A stretch of DNA of 64,000 nucleotides from Trifolium pratense (Eukaryota; Streptophyta; Magnoliopsida; Fabales; Fabaceae). The position numbers and the translations under genes are program-made. Positions 45,651 through 57,200 of the stretch are shown here, piece after piece. Position 1 is the first letter of the stretch, and each line of letters begins with the position of its first letter. The stretch covers positions 20,790,337 through 20,854,336 of the forward strand of contig NC_060064.1 in the NCBI RefSeq assembly GCF_020283565.1, read 5' to 3'. Below the pieces are notes generated by a model. It worked only from the letters and a program-made list of their open reading frames with translations, had not been told where the DNA came from and did no database searches.

Positions 45651-45873
45651 AGAAGTAAAAGTTAGATGCCAATGAAGATGGACTCGTGTTTAAATATCTC
45701 TTTTCTTTTTCTTTGTTTATGTATTTATGTAGACAAAGTAGTAAATATACCGCTAAAACTAACTAACGTATTTTGAATTCAAACAATCAAATGAAGCCCT
45801 TGGCATAGCAATGTATGTTGGTATTGTTGTTTAAGCTAAAACTTATGCACGATGTGTGAACCTCTCTTCTTTT

Positions 45874-45992
45874 TTGTCGAGTAGTCTAGTGGATAGAATT
45901 TTATCCCTTTAAAATGAATTATAAGTGATGAAACCGAAGTTCGAACTCCAATCTCTAAATACTGATGTTTCGACTAATTGAGTTGCTCAGGG
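45874..45992 (+). mobile_element. tRNA-related SINE fragment
   Basis: An A-box-like TAGTCTAGTGGATAGAATTT is followed, after about 40 bases, by a B-box-like GAAGTTCGAACTCC. This is the layout of a polymerase III SINE head. It lies just before the end of the F-box copy B duplication unit. Confidence 0.55.
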
Positions 45993-46199
45993 ACAATATT
46001 TGAATCTCTAAAGGAAAACGGATCGTCTCAAACTTTAGAAGAAAATGCAATTTTGGGCTCCTTAAATCATCAGAAACAAAATCATATGAAATTTCCAGAA
46101 AAGAAACATGTAGAACCCAACAACCAATATGTGAACAAAAGCCACTTAAATCTTTAGTTTCTTTGAAGATTTCCAGTTGAATTTACTTCGGACTTTTAA

Positions 46200-49100
46200 T
46201 CAAAGAGGTTCAATTTCGCGCATCTGTCGCTCTATGACATCAATGGTCTTTAAGAACATCATCTCATGATCTTTGAGGGCTAGTACCTCCTCCCACTTCC
46301 AAATTATCTTCTCCTTAATCGCTAGATCAATATATTTGTTTATCTGCAGTTTCGCTTGCTTTAGGTGTTGTATCCGCCGTTGCAGGTCATGCACAACATG
46401 CTGGAAGATGCAACAAACTTTTGTTCATAACTAATAGTAACTATGAAAGCCATAAATGGTTAGACAGAATATACCCATATCTACCACATGCAATAATAAG
46501 AAATTTAGCAATGTGAGAATACCTCATCAGAAGACTGCTGAAGGAATTCAGGAAAAAGCAAAGATGAGAACGGAGCTAGATGGTCGAAGGAGCCGTCAAT
46601 CCTAGATGAACAGAACATAAATACATATTCTTAATCAGTATAAAGTATCACAGTTGACAACCAAGCCATTCCGCCAAGCCATTGTTGTTTCACAGAAGTC
46701 TTTTTATTTTATTTTTTACGGTAACAGAAGTCGTTTTATGAATTAAGTATTAACATAACTTATTTATTTGCAGAAGTTATTTTCATAAGCTAAAAACTAA
46801 ACCAATCAAAACGAACCCTTGATTTATTGGTTATCTAAATACTAGGATATGTTCATATCAACCTCACAAGTTCACAACCAATGGAACATTAATACTGATC
46901 AATAATGAGGGGAATGGGCATTCATCTTGGGTCCAATAACTTGGTAGCTTTAGATGAAGATGCAATTTTGGGATCCTTAATTCATCAGAAACATAATCAT
47001 ATGTGAATTTTCCAGAAAGAAAAAAAAAAGGTAGAACCCAACTACCAATATGTGAACCAAAGCCACTTAAAATTTACTTTTATTTTAGTTTCTTTGAAGA
47101 TTTCCAGTTGAATTTACTTCTGACTTTTAACCAGCAGTTCTGCTCTTCAAGTAGTAGTTATTGACAAAGCAAATCACATAATCAACTATAAATAGTACTA
47201 TATATGTGTTAGTTTGAAACTTCGGAAAACAAACTTAATAAGAACTCACAGAGAGAATTTTGACAAGGACTACAATTTTTTCAAATAACTTCCAGCAAAA
47301 GATGAAATAATCTTACAGGAACGGAAATAATTTTTTAAATAATTTATCAAGACTTTTTGTTTCGCGCAGTAATGTGTCGCTTTTATTTTTTCTGTTGTGC
47401 TGTGTTGCTGTTCTTCATTTTCCTTTGCTGTTTGGTTGCTGCTCAGATTCGGTCTTCTTTGTTAACAGGAAGGGTGCCTGCTTTTCTTTAACATGTTCTG
47501 CTACTTTTTGTGTTTTTTGCTGCTGTGTGCCTATGGGGTGGGTGTTGTGAGCCTCGTGTAGTGTAGTCACTTGGCTTTTATTTTTATGTTTCCTCTGCCC
47601 TGTAACCTCTTGTATCTTTTGGCCCTCCTTTTTGGTATGCGTTATACTAAAGGGATTGGTTTTTTAATAAAATTTTGCTGCTTAAAAAAAAAAAGTACAA
47701 GCAATCCTATCATTGCCCCAAAACATCAACTTAATTTGATGTTGCCTATAATTTATCCACTGGACCGCTAACTTAATTTGTTTCTCTTTCCAATGGACTA
47801 GTAATTTATCCACTGATTATGAGTTATAGCAAGAGAGACCTAGGGAAATGGAAACAGAAAAGGAAGCAAAAATCAATCTAATTTTAAGAATCTCTCTTTA
47901 AAAAGATGAGTGCACATTTTACCTCGAGCATTCTACGATGTCAACATCTGCCGACGGCGAGTTCCTGAGCAAAAGGTCCAATATTCCATCAGGTATTAGT
48001 GAAGATGGTTCGAATCTTGCTTTTAATTCTTTTTCTAAGTTAACAATTTTCAATGCCAAGGATAATCCATATGAAAGTGGTTTCAGCTTTACTTTCAGTG
48101 ACTTCAAGCTACGCATAAGGGATGCTGATAATAGCTTATCCTTCAAAATATCAGGAACAAAGGAGAGAACCTGCAATAAGAGATGACAGTGAATTAGAAT
48201 TAGTTTAATGCATTTTAAAAATTCAATTGATTTTTTAGATAAGTCAGAAACATAAAAAGTATTTTGAAAATAAAATAAAAATTAAGCCTCAATGTTTACT
48301 TGGACTGTGACTTCAAAGCAAGGCCAAGTTAAGGTACCTGAAGAGTACTTGCAGAGACCGTCAATGATTTTATATTAGGAAGATCAGACAGCCAGCTGAG
48401 TAGAACCAAAGGAGGCTCCGAGTAATTTGCCAACATTTCCGCATCAATGTTTACTTGTTCAACAGAAGAAAGACTACTTCCATGGAACTTCTGATAAGGA
48501 ATACCCATAAAAGAAAATGCACAAAGACTTGGAGCAGATAGCTCGATTTGGTAAACGTCGAAAGAATGATTACGCATAGTTAAACTAACTAGCTTCTCAC
48601 TTGATATGCACAGGATCTGTGCATCCTTCACCGTGCAATTATCAATGATCAAACTATTCAACCTGTTAAAGGCTGAAAAGGGCTCAATTCGACCATCGTC
48701 ACCAGCACAAAATGCAAAATTTCCTAGATGCAAGCAGGTCAATGCTGTTAAATTCAGTGATTTAGGAAACAACGTTCTCCCGTAATTATAACGACCTTTA
48801 GGTGAAACTGATAGCTTAAGTGACGTTAAAGTCTGACATGAAGAAATGCAAGGCAGAATGTCACGAATATCACCTTTGACATCAATTCCTAATTGAAGGA
48901 GCTTGGCATTGTGGGATAAAACATAATTTGCAACCTTTTTAAGTAAGCTGGAATTAATACTACCATTACGATCAAAACCAAATGTGTGTGGTAAAATTGA
49001 ATTATCACGAAGAGACAAAACCCTAGACACGAATTGGTCAAAACTCTTCAAAGTAGAAAACTTTGAGTAATGCAATGTAAGGGTGGGAATATATTTCCAA

Positions 49101-49216
49101 ATACACTTCCATCTTTTGGACAAAATGCAAGTTTGAACGGCGTCTTTAGTGTTCAAAAATGACAAAATGTGAATGAGAATGCAATTAGGCAAATCACTCA
49201 ATTTGTCTTCACTCAT
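46200..49216 (-). CDS. F-box/LRR protein with C-terminal coiled coil, copy B
   Basis: Four exons on the minus strand: 49216-48338, 48170-47923, 46601-46523 and 46400-46200, giving 468 residues. The organisation equals copy A: F-box at 5-45, LRR-like repeats, KSLKVKLKPLS block, acidic linker, coiled coil. An in-frame upstream ATG at 49255 would add 13 residues. The same position in copy A is CTG, so I place the start at the shared MSE. Residues 119-230 are almost identical to copy A even at silent sites, while the N-terminal third differs more. Likely an SCF ubiquitin ligase receptor with unknown target. Intron 2 carries a LINE tail that copy A lacks. Confidence 0.87.
47361..47695 (+). mobile_element. 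5'-truncated LINE 3' end in intron 2 of F-box copy B
   Basis: The block starts abruptly after GACTTTTTGT and ends in AATAAAATTTTGCTGCTT plus an A-run. It includes TAACCTCTTGTATCTTTTGG, the usual 3' end of plant LINEs. At the matching point copy A has about 300 bases of different sequence (35351-35650) before the shared GTACAAGCAATCCTAT. Insertion therefore went with loss of host DNA in B, or a later deletion occurred. Confidence 0.75.
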
Positions 49217-49639
49217 TTCAATGCCTCTTCTCTTCCTTGTCTTCTGTTGAATCATTTTCTTATCAACTGAATCAGAATTTATTCAGACGAAAACCTAAGG
49301 GAAAAAAAAAGAAAAAAATGGAATTAAAATAAATTCTGCATTAAGATAGAGGAACACGAAGGGTCCGTTTGATTTACAAAAGTTAAGTACCGAACAGAAC
49401 AGTGCGGAACATAGGTGCAGAAGTCATGTGATTTAGTGAAGATAAGAATTTCAATTTTTGTCTAATCCCTTACCCCCAATTTGTCAAGTCTCAAGGAACA
49501 AATTTACAATCAAACACATTACAAATAAATTATCTTGTTCGGGCCCCTTATTTTTTAGCAGATCAAATGCAGCGTAAGTAAGTGAGAAATTGTACGCTAG
49601 CAATGTTGTTTTGAATTTGAACAAGAAAAACAAATGCAA

Positions 49640-49925
49640 AAAGAAAACCTAGAAAGTATTCTTGAAATCTCATTCATGCATGATAATGATATAGAAAAAG
49701 AAAAAAAAACGCATAAAAGAAAATGAATTTGGGGAATGAGAAATACCAACGTAACTGAGTTGTGAGTATGGTGGAATGGAACGCTCGCTAGGGTAAGGAG
49801 TGAAGAAGATGAATCTCAACGGTTTTATTGATTCTTGTTTTGAAGGACTGAAAATATTGAGAGGGAAACCAGACGAGGGAGCTAGAGAGTAAGAGAGGCA
49901 CGCGGCCACATTGGCTTTGCTTCTT
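49640..49925 (-). promoter_or_regulatory. Conserved upstream leader of F-box copy B
   Basis: This matches the block upstream of copy A (37432-37725) in order and sequence, with small indels. It probably contains the 5' untranslated region and core promoter of copy B. Confidence 0.42.
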
Positions 49926-50280
49926 GATTTTATGAATTTTTTTTTTTAAGACTAATTTATGAATATTTTTTTGTTAAAGGATTCTGTTTGAAAAGTTAAT
50001 GACTCTATTGAAGAGTAAAATTGATCAATTTTTTTTTGGGTGAATAAATTGATCAATATATAACATTTGGCCTTGTTTTTTTAAGTGTAAAAGCTCTTTT
50101 AATCATAAAGCTATAAATAATATTTTAAAAATAATACTTTAAAACTAAAATTAAAGTTGTTTGGTAATTTCTTTTTTTTATAAAAAAAGTTAAACTTTGT
50201 TTTTTATTTTATTTTAATAAAATTAAAAGATATGTTGTATAGTATATTATAATTTTTCTTAAAATATAAAAGCTATTTTT

Positions 50281-51197
50281 TTTCTTTTTTTTTGAAGAAA
50301 CCAAAATGAGATATATTAACATAAACAGTCTCCCCAGCACAAGACGTACCGAGGAAGACTATACCAGTTTACAAAAAGTCAATAAGATACAATTATAATC
50401 AAATCATACAAGGCCCAAACACAACAATGGATTAGACCACCAGCTATGGTAGTTTGAAGTTAACGTGATACTCGTCGTCTTCAACCACCGAAATGGGAAA
50501 AGCTTGATCTTATCCAACAAAAGATGAGGTGTGCCTGTTGAGCCTTTGAACAAACGATGATTTCTCTCTGTCCATATCACCCAAACACAAGTAAGCCAAA
50601 TAAGCTGCAAAAAAGACCGACGCGCTCGAGATCCACCTGCTGAGGCTGTAAACTGGACAAAATGATCACGCAAAGTAGTGAAATCCACCAAAGAAATGTC
50701 AATCCACACGCGAACTAAGTCCCAAAGAGATCCAGCAATACTACATGAGAGAAATAAATGATGGGCCAATTCGGTCGCTCCACATCCAAAAACACACGTG
50801 CCAGCTGTAGAAGATAAAACTCCCCGAGTGACCAGGTTTACTCTCGTAGGCAACCTGTCACGCAATAAACGCCACGCAAAGATGGAAACCTTCAAAGGAA
50901 CCTGAGGATGCCATATAAGGTTTTCCGCATCATCCAGAGTAACAGAAACATGAGAAGTCAAAAGCTGATAAGCTCCCCCAACAGTGTAGCCTATATCAGG
51001 GTCTGGGCGCCACTACCACCTATCAATGGTCTGATCCTGCAAAAAAATGTCAAGAAGTAAAGACTGACACTCCCCCAACATCTCCTCCTCCCACGCCCTC
51101 AACCGCCTCCGCCACTCCCACGCCTCCCCATTTACCCCCAACCTAGACAACACATCTCTGCCACTGTACGCGATTTGGTCTCCACCAACTCAAACAG
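50281..51197 (-). mobile_element. 5'-truncated LINE with zinc-binding RVT domain
   Basis: The minus strand encodes the C-terminal part of a LINE ORF2: EEEMLGECQSLLLDIFLQ, a premature TAG, WRPDPDIGYTVGGAYQLLTS, then the zf-RVT domain (VPLKVSIFAWRLLRDRLPT, the Cys/His pattern C-x3-C-x7-H-x4-C, then LTCVWVIWTERNHRLF). The frame 50961-50404 is open to its stop. A 3' untranslated region leads to a poly(A) tract (poly-T on the plus strand at 50276-50298). GCTATTTTT occurs at both borders (50272-50280 and 51198-51206), a likely short target duplication. Confidence 0.88.
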
Positions 51198-51887
51198 GCT
51201 ATTTTTGTAGAGCTTTTAAAAATTGTTGTTTGACCTAACTTTTTACTTCTAAAGAAAAAGAAGAGCAAAAAAAGATAGGTCAAACGATTTCAAAACAAAA
51301 ATCCCTTTTTCTTGTCTCAATATATGGTAAAAAAAAAGAGTGACTTTTATTATTTTTAAGAATTATTTTTACTTATTCTTATGAAATTAAATGTAAATTG
51401 TATTTAATTTATTCTTTTTTTTTCATAATCAATAACCAATAAAAAATTCTTTATACATCTTTCCATAAAACTTACTATTTAAAAAAAAACACAAAAGTCA
51501 TATTTCAAATTATTATATTTTACTTTTCTAAATAAATGAGCTCCCCCTATGACGATTTGGTCGGGTGAGCCCGAGTTCAATTTCTGATATGAACAATTCT
51601 TGATTTAATTTTACTTATTTTGCGGTCGAACTCTTAATTACCAGTTCCTTTCCCTTATGAACTGGAGGATTAAAACCAAAGAAAAGTTTGACAAAGAGTT
51701 TTTCAATTCTACAAGTCAATGATCCATTTTGTGGTTTACTTGTTTTCAATTCTTTGACTTTGTTTTTTTTCAAGATTTTGGGTTTATTTTTTGGTTCAAG
51801 AATGTTTTTTTTATTTATTTGGATCTATCTAACAAATGCCTTATGAGTATTGATTAAGGATTGCATACAAAAATAAAAAATGTTAAT

Positions 51888-52393
51888 AAGCGATGGTGGA
51901 GTCTAGGGTGAGGGCTTAATTAAGTCCCTCACCGATGTACCACTTAAAAAATACCGTCAGATTTTATCAATGGTGTAGTTCTATTTTTAGAAAGACGAGA
52001 ACATATGTACACTCTCACACACAATTTTGCCCCTAATTTCCACACCTGGGTGACTGTGGCTTCTCCGACTATGTACCAATCAACCAAGTGCCTTTCTTTT
52101 GGCTTCTCCGACTTTCGAGGATGATGGAAAACTGAGGCATAAAAGTTATTGAGGAACTCACGTTCACTGTGCTTTTATGCCTAAAGATGGAGAAGTTGAC
52201 GCAAAGTGAAAGAGTGAATGGAAAGGGGAGAGAGAGAGATAAAATCCTGTGTTTTTTTTTTGATAATCAGATAAAATCCTGTGTGATTGTGACTAATGAG
52301 ATCATGTAGAGTTCTTTGATCTAATGGTCGAATTAAGTGGTACACCGGTGAGAGACTTGATTGAGCCCTCACCTTAGAAGCCACCGTTTTTGA
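51888..52393. mobile_element. MITE-like TIR element
   Basis: The left arm (GGTGAGGGCTTAATTAAGTC, then CACCGATGTACCACTTAA) is the diverged inverse of the right arm (TTAAGTGGTACACCGGTGAG, then TGAGCCCTCACC). The arms are about 80-100 bp and the total about 500 bp. It is non-coding. Confidence 0.7.
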
Positions 52394-52809
52394 AGCACTG
52401 GTTAAAAAAATTAATATAGTCAAATTATTTTAGAATTTGTGTAGTCATGTTATTAAGAATAGTAAAAAAAAATGTTATTTATAATTTAGATGGGAACAAC
52501 TTTTAATAAGATTTTAATCTTACGGTTTAACTTTAGATTACTTGAGCTTCCTTTTCTCAGGAACCACAAAATTAATACTAAAAAAAAATAAAACATTTAC
52601 TTTTTATTTTCTTTAACTACTGTCCAATTAATCCAAAAAAAAATAGAAAATATAAATTGTTACTTTTGTTAATGCAACTAGTAAAAACTTCACACTAGTC
52701 TTTTGATTCATAAAATTTATGAGTATTTTTAAAATATTAACATTAATGTAATTTCTGTCAAAATAAAAACACTAGTGCAATACTTATAAAATATTTGGTT
52801 ATTTTATAC

Positions 52810-53072
52810 GTAAAGCCTCACAATTTTGCTTAAAAATAAAATAAAATATAAGTCTGTTCAAATGACTCGCCATTGGTTCTTTTTAAAATTAGTCGCTCAA
52901 ATATACAAAAGCACTACTTAATTTTTACTTTTTGTTTTTATGAATTTGGTTTAAAATATATTGTGTATTATTTAAGGTTTTAATTTGATTCTTATAAAAA
53001 TTAATTAATTTGATCAAAAAATATTTAGAAGATCAATACAACATATTTTCTTTTTTCTATATTAAAAGTGGG
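52810..53072. repeat. Right copy of the 250-bp direct repeat
   Basis: It matches 45398-45650 in the same orientation with moderate divergence. The interval between them holds F-box copy B, the truncated LINE and a MITE. Confidence 0.75.
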
Positions 53073-54252
53073 GTTAAATATGTTTTTAATCCCTATAAAT
53101 ATCTCAAATTTCATTTTTAGTTATAAAAAATTTCAGTAATTTTTTGTCCTTGATGACAGCCAATTATATGACATTTTTTATAGTAGATTAGTATAGTTTT
53201 TATAGTAAATAAAGACCAAAAACAAGGAAATACCAGGAAAGTGAAGACACAAGGACCGGAAGCAAGAAAAGTGAAAAAAGCAGCAAAAAAGGGCAAAAAT
53301 GGAATAAAGAAAGCGCACCATCGTACACACGATGAACCTGGGCGTGGCGCGATGAGAAGAAGGATAAAATTAAAGAAAATCAGCTGAAAATCTTTACCAT
53401 CGTGGCATGATGGCTTGTCACCGTGGCACGATGATGACTTGAAAAATAAGCCGAAAATCTCTAGAAAATCTTTCATCGTACCACGATAGGATCCATTGAG
53501 GTCACGATGACGCAAAAATACACGCCATCGTAGCCACGATGGGTGCGATGGAGCGCAGAAAAAAGCACAAATCCAGCTGTAAAACTATAAACAAAGCCTT
53601 CCTCCTTCACTATTATTCATTCCACTACATTCCACTGCATTCAAAGTAGTCCAACATATTCAAGAGTTAGAAGAACTCTAAGAAGGAGGCAAGGAGGCCA
53701 AGGAACTCCAAGGCCGTTAAGGTTCTTTTCCTTTCTGTTTTTGTAATTTATTTTTCCTGGATTAGGTGGAGTCGAGAAACTCCCTTACAAATGTTTGGTT
53801 GTAATATTTATATTAGTTATATATATAAATTCAGTTATTTTTACTTTTTTAAATTTTTTTGATTGTCTGGTTTTAGTTATTTTAATATTGATTAAATTAG
53901 AATAAAATCTAAGGACCTAGTAATATCGCATAGGAAACGAAGCTAGTAATCTCGACCAAAGGACAGCTTGCTAAGACCTCATGAGAGAATTAAATTCTGT
54001 ATGTGCGGTCTTCGGCGGTCTTGGTGGATATCGGTATTATTGATTAAAGCATGATCTGGAATTTTTTTTCTTTCAATTATTATTCTGAGGGTGTTAAGGT
54101 AATTGACAACAATTGTTACAAATGGTGTTTTGGTCGTTGAAGAGAAGGAACAGGTTACATATGACTACGACTTTCTCATAAATGCAAACAAAAATCTGTG
54201 TTTTAATGTTATCTTGTTAAGGGTTGTCTTGTTTTTCTTCAATCATTTGGTA
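53073..54252. other. Repeat-derived region upstream of the SAC gene
   Basis: 53220-53560 has many irregular CGATGG/CCATCG and GGCACGATGA motifs, then a TATA-like CTATAAACAAAGCC and a CT-rich leader. It resembles part of an LTR or leader region, but I cannot place it in a family. The last few hundred bases before 54253 should contain the SAC gene promoter; I see no distinct motif there. Confidence 0.35.
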
Positions 54253-57200
54253 ATGGACACTGAATCCCCTTCAGATTCTTCTGAAAGATTCAAGCTTTAT
54301 GATGAGCTTGAATTGCAGGAATTTCAGGACAAATTTGTGATCAAATCCCATCAATCTCCCAATGAAGGATTTTGGATTAGCCGTGTTGATGGAAACATCA
54401 ATTTACTTGATGGTAATCTTCTTTTTCATTTGTTTATTGTTGAATTTCATTTTCTTCATTTTTTGATTGGTTGGAAATGGAAATGGAAAGATGTTTTGTT
54501 GAAGTTTGTAGCTTTGTTATTGTTACTATTAGGAGAAGATTAATTTGTTAATTTAGAAGTTGATTTGTTTTTCTGTTTTTCTAGTGGTAATATTTTTTGT
54601 GGGGTCTTGGTGACTGTTGGTTTTGGTTAGTTATTAATACTGTTTTGGGAAAGAAAAGAGGATCACATCTGGTAAGTACAACTCAGATGGCAAAAAACTT
54701 CAAAGACATTTGATATGCTAGGGTACGAGTTCAAACTCGCAATCCTCTGCATCGCCACATTTTAGTGTGTGCTGAATTTAGCCACTAGACTATTTTTTGG
54801 TGTAAACCAGGTATCCTCTATGCGCAAATGCATAGACTAATCCTTCGAGTCTTGTGGGACTCAAATGGGCAGGAAACTCTCCCTAAGAGTTTTGATCCTG
54901 CTGCTAGGCTCTGTTACCAAAGGAAAAGAGGATATTGTAATAATTTAGTAACATATTTTTTTTGACAATATTTAGTAGCATATTTTAAATGACCATTTTA
55001 TTGTGATAATTTCCTTTTTATGAACATTTTTTTTGTTGGTATTAATCTTTTGCAGGTGATACAGTAGCAGAAAGTCCAACAAAGACATCTACAATATATG
55101 GTGTGGTGGGAACAATAAGATTGGTTATAGGTATATGCTTATAATCTTTTCTTGAGTTACTTTTGTATGTACTTGGATATGCTTATAATTTAGTAACATC
55201 TTTTTGCTTTTAATTAGAGTCTAATCTCGTTCCGGTCCTTCTAGAGGATCTTTGTTGGTCATAAACAAAGAATTTAGTTGTTATGCATTGTCGGCGTAAA
55301 AAGTTTGTAGACATGCATCCAATCATATCTTAACATTACACCATTTTGTTAGATGATTTCCTAAAATATATCTTGAACAACTTTAGTCTTGTTTCTACAT
55401 CATTTTTTTCTTGGTGTTAACCCTTTGGTTCCTAGGGGAAGGGGGCCCTAGTAATTTGGAGTTCGGCTGTGAAGTAAGTAAAGTCTGGCCAAGAAATTGT
55501 TCCACCCAGGAATCGAACTCGGGTTCTCCCGAACGATCCGTCCCTTGGTGAAGCTCATTAACCACTTGAGTTAAATGACTTGGTTTGTTTCTGAATCAAT
55601 ATTTGTTCATACTACATAGTTGTGTATTTGTTTGGTAATTAATGGCATTAATCAATCCTGCAATTGTTCTTTTTTCATTTTCATGTTAACGAAAGCCTTC
55701 TTCTTAAGTATTTTATGTTGAATGCATTTGGTTTAGCAGAAAAAAAAACTTTTGTTTAGGAACCACCAAGTCCAACAACATAACTTCCTTTATACTCATT
55801 AAGATTTAATGATGTTATCTTCATACAGGAACTTATGCCATTGTAATAACTTCTCGGAAGGAAGTTGGAAGTTTCCTTGGTTTTCCGGTATATCGCTTGA
55901 CGTCTATGAGAGTACTTGCGTGTAATGAGGCTCTAAGGTTTTCAACTTCTCAAGAAGTAAGAGGTTATGTTATTATAAGTTATTGAGGGATCAATCAACT
56001 GTTATACATGTGATTCATACTCAATACCTTGTTTATGTTCTATCTTTTTGTAGAAAAGGGATGAAGCGTACTTCTTGACATTATTGAAAGTAGTGGAGTC
56101 AATGCCAGGATTATACTATTCTTATGAAGCAGATATTTCATTAAAGTGAGTGTCATTGTCACAGTCCTTAAATTGCTCGATTATTATATTATTAGGTGCT
56201 TAATATTCATATCATTCCATGATTGATGTTCATAAGATGTGATTCGTTTTGTCGTCCAGCTTGCAGAGAAGAAGCAAATTAGTAGAAGGGTGGACGAGTA
56301 AGCCACTATGGAAGCAGGTTAGTTGATATAATGCTAGATCTTCTTGGAATAATTGTTTGTTTAAAATCTAATCAAAAGATTAAGTTTTATATTGAAATTT
56401 ACTTCTTAATATCCTTATTGAGTGAAAATTTTGGCATTTTTCTCATTTATATTTCAGGCTGACCCACGATATGTCTGGAACAAACATCTTACGGAGGAGC
56501 TTATTGAGTTGAAGGTCAGATAATTTTGCAAAGAAGTCTTCTCAACATTTTAATGAACTTCATCTTGTCTTTCATCGTATTTGATAAAATTTGTCCTCTT
56601 AACACCGATTTTTTCTATGGCAGCTTGACAGATTCATCATTCCACTAGTACAAGGGAATATCCTGAAATTTAAACTACCTTTTCCTTTTTGTGTGTGTGC
56701 GTATATGCTCTCTGCGTAATATTAGTAAAGAAAATGATGAAAATGAGGTCTGCTGCTGCATTCACTTAAATAAGCCTGATATGTATTACCTTAATCGAGA
56801 CTTAAGCTTCCAAACAGCTGAGCTGAAGCTAAAAGACTCGTGTGCTACACTGACATTAATTTCAAGGAGATGTACACGGCGTCTAGGTACAATGTCCAAA
56901 GATGCTTCATTCTTGTAATAGTAGTTCAATATATTTGTAATAGCTCGTTATAATATGACAAAATGGTGACACAGGAACACGAATGTGGAGAAGAGGAGCT
57001 AACTTTGAAGGTGACACTGCCAATTTCATTGAAACTGAACAGTTGCTTGAACTTGAAGAATTCAAGTTCTCATTTTTGCAGGTACTATTTTACATTAATG
57101 AGTATCTAATTCCAGTATTTCCGTTTGATAGTTTCTCCTTACAACGAATATTTTATAATTTATCTTACAATATCGATTTTTGAGCTCCATGTTGGTGATT

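Noticed and set aside
53117..53515. 132-residue open frame on the minus strand
   Set aside because: It spans repeat-like DNA with CGATGG motifs; composition is irregular and no domain is recognisable.
54103..54252. In-frame N-terminal extension of the SAC protein
   Set aside because: The frame is open upstream, but the residues (LRVVLFFFNHLV and before) do not resemble SAC N-termini; the ATG at 54253 gives the family-typical acidic start.
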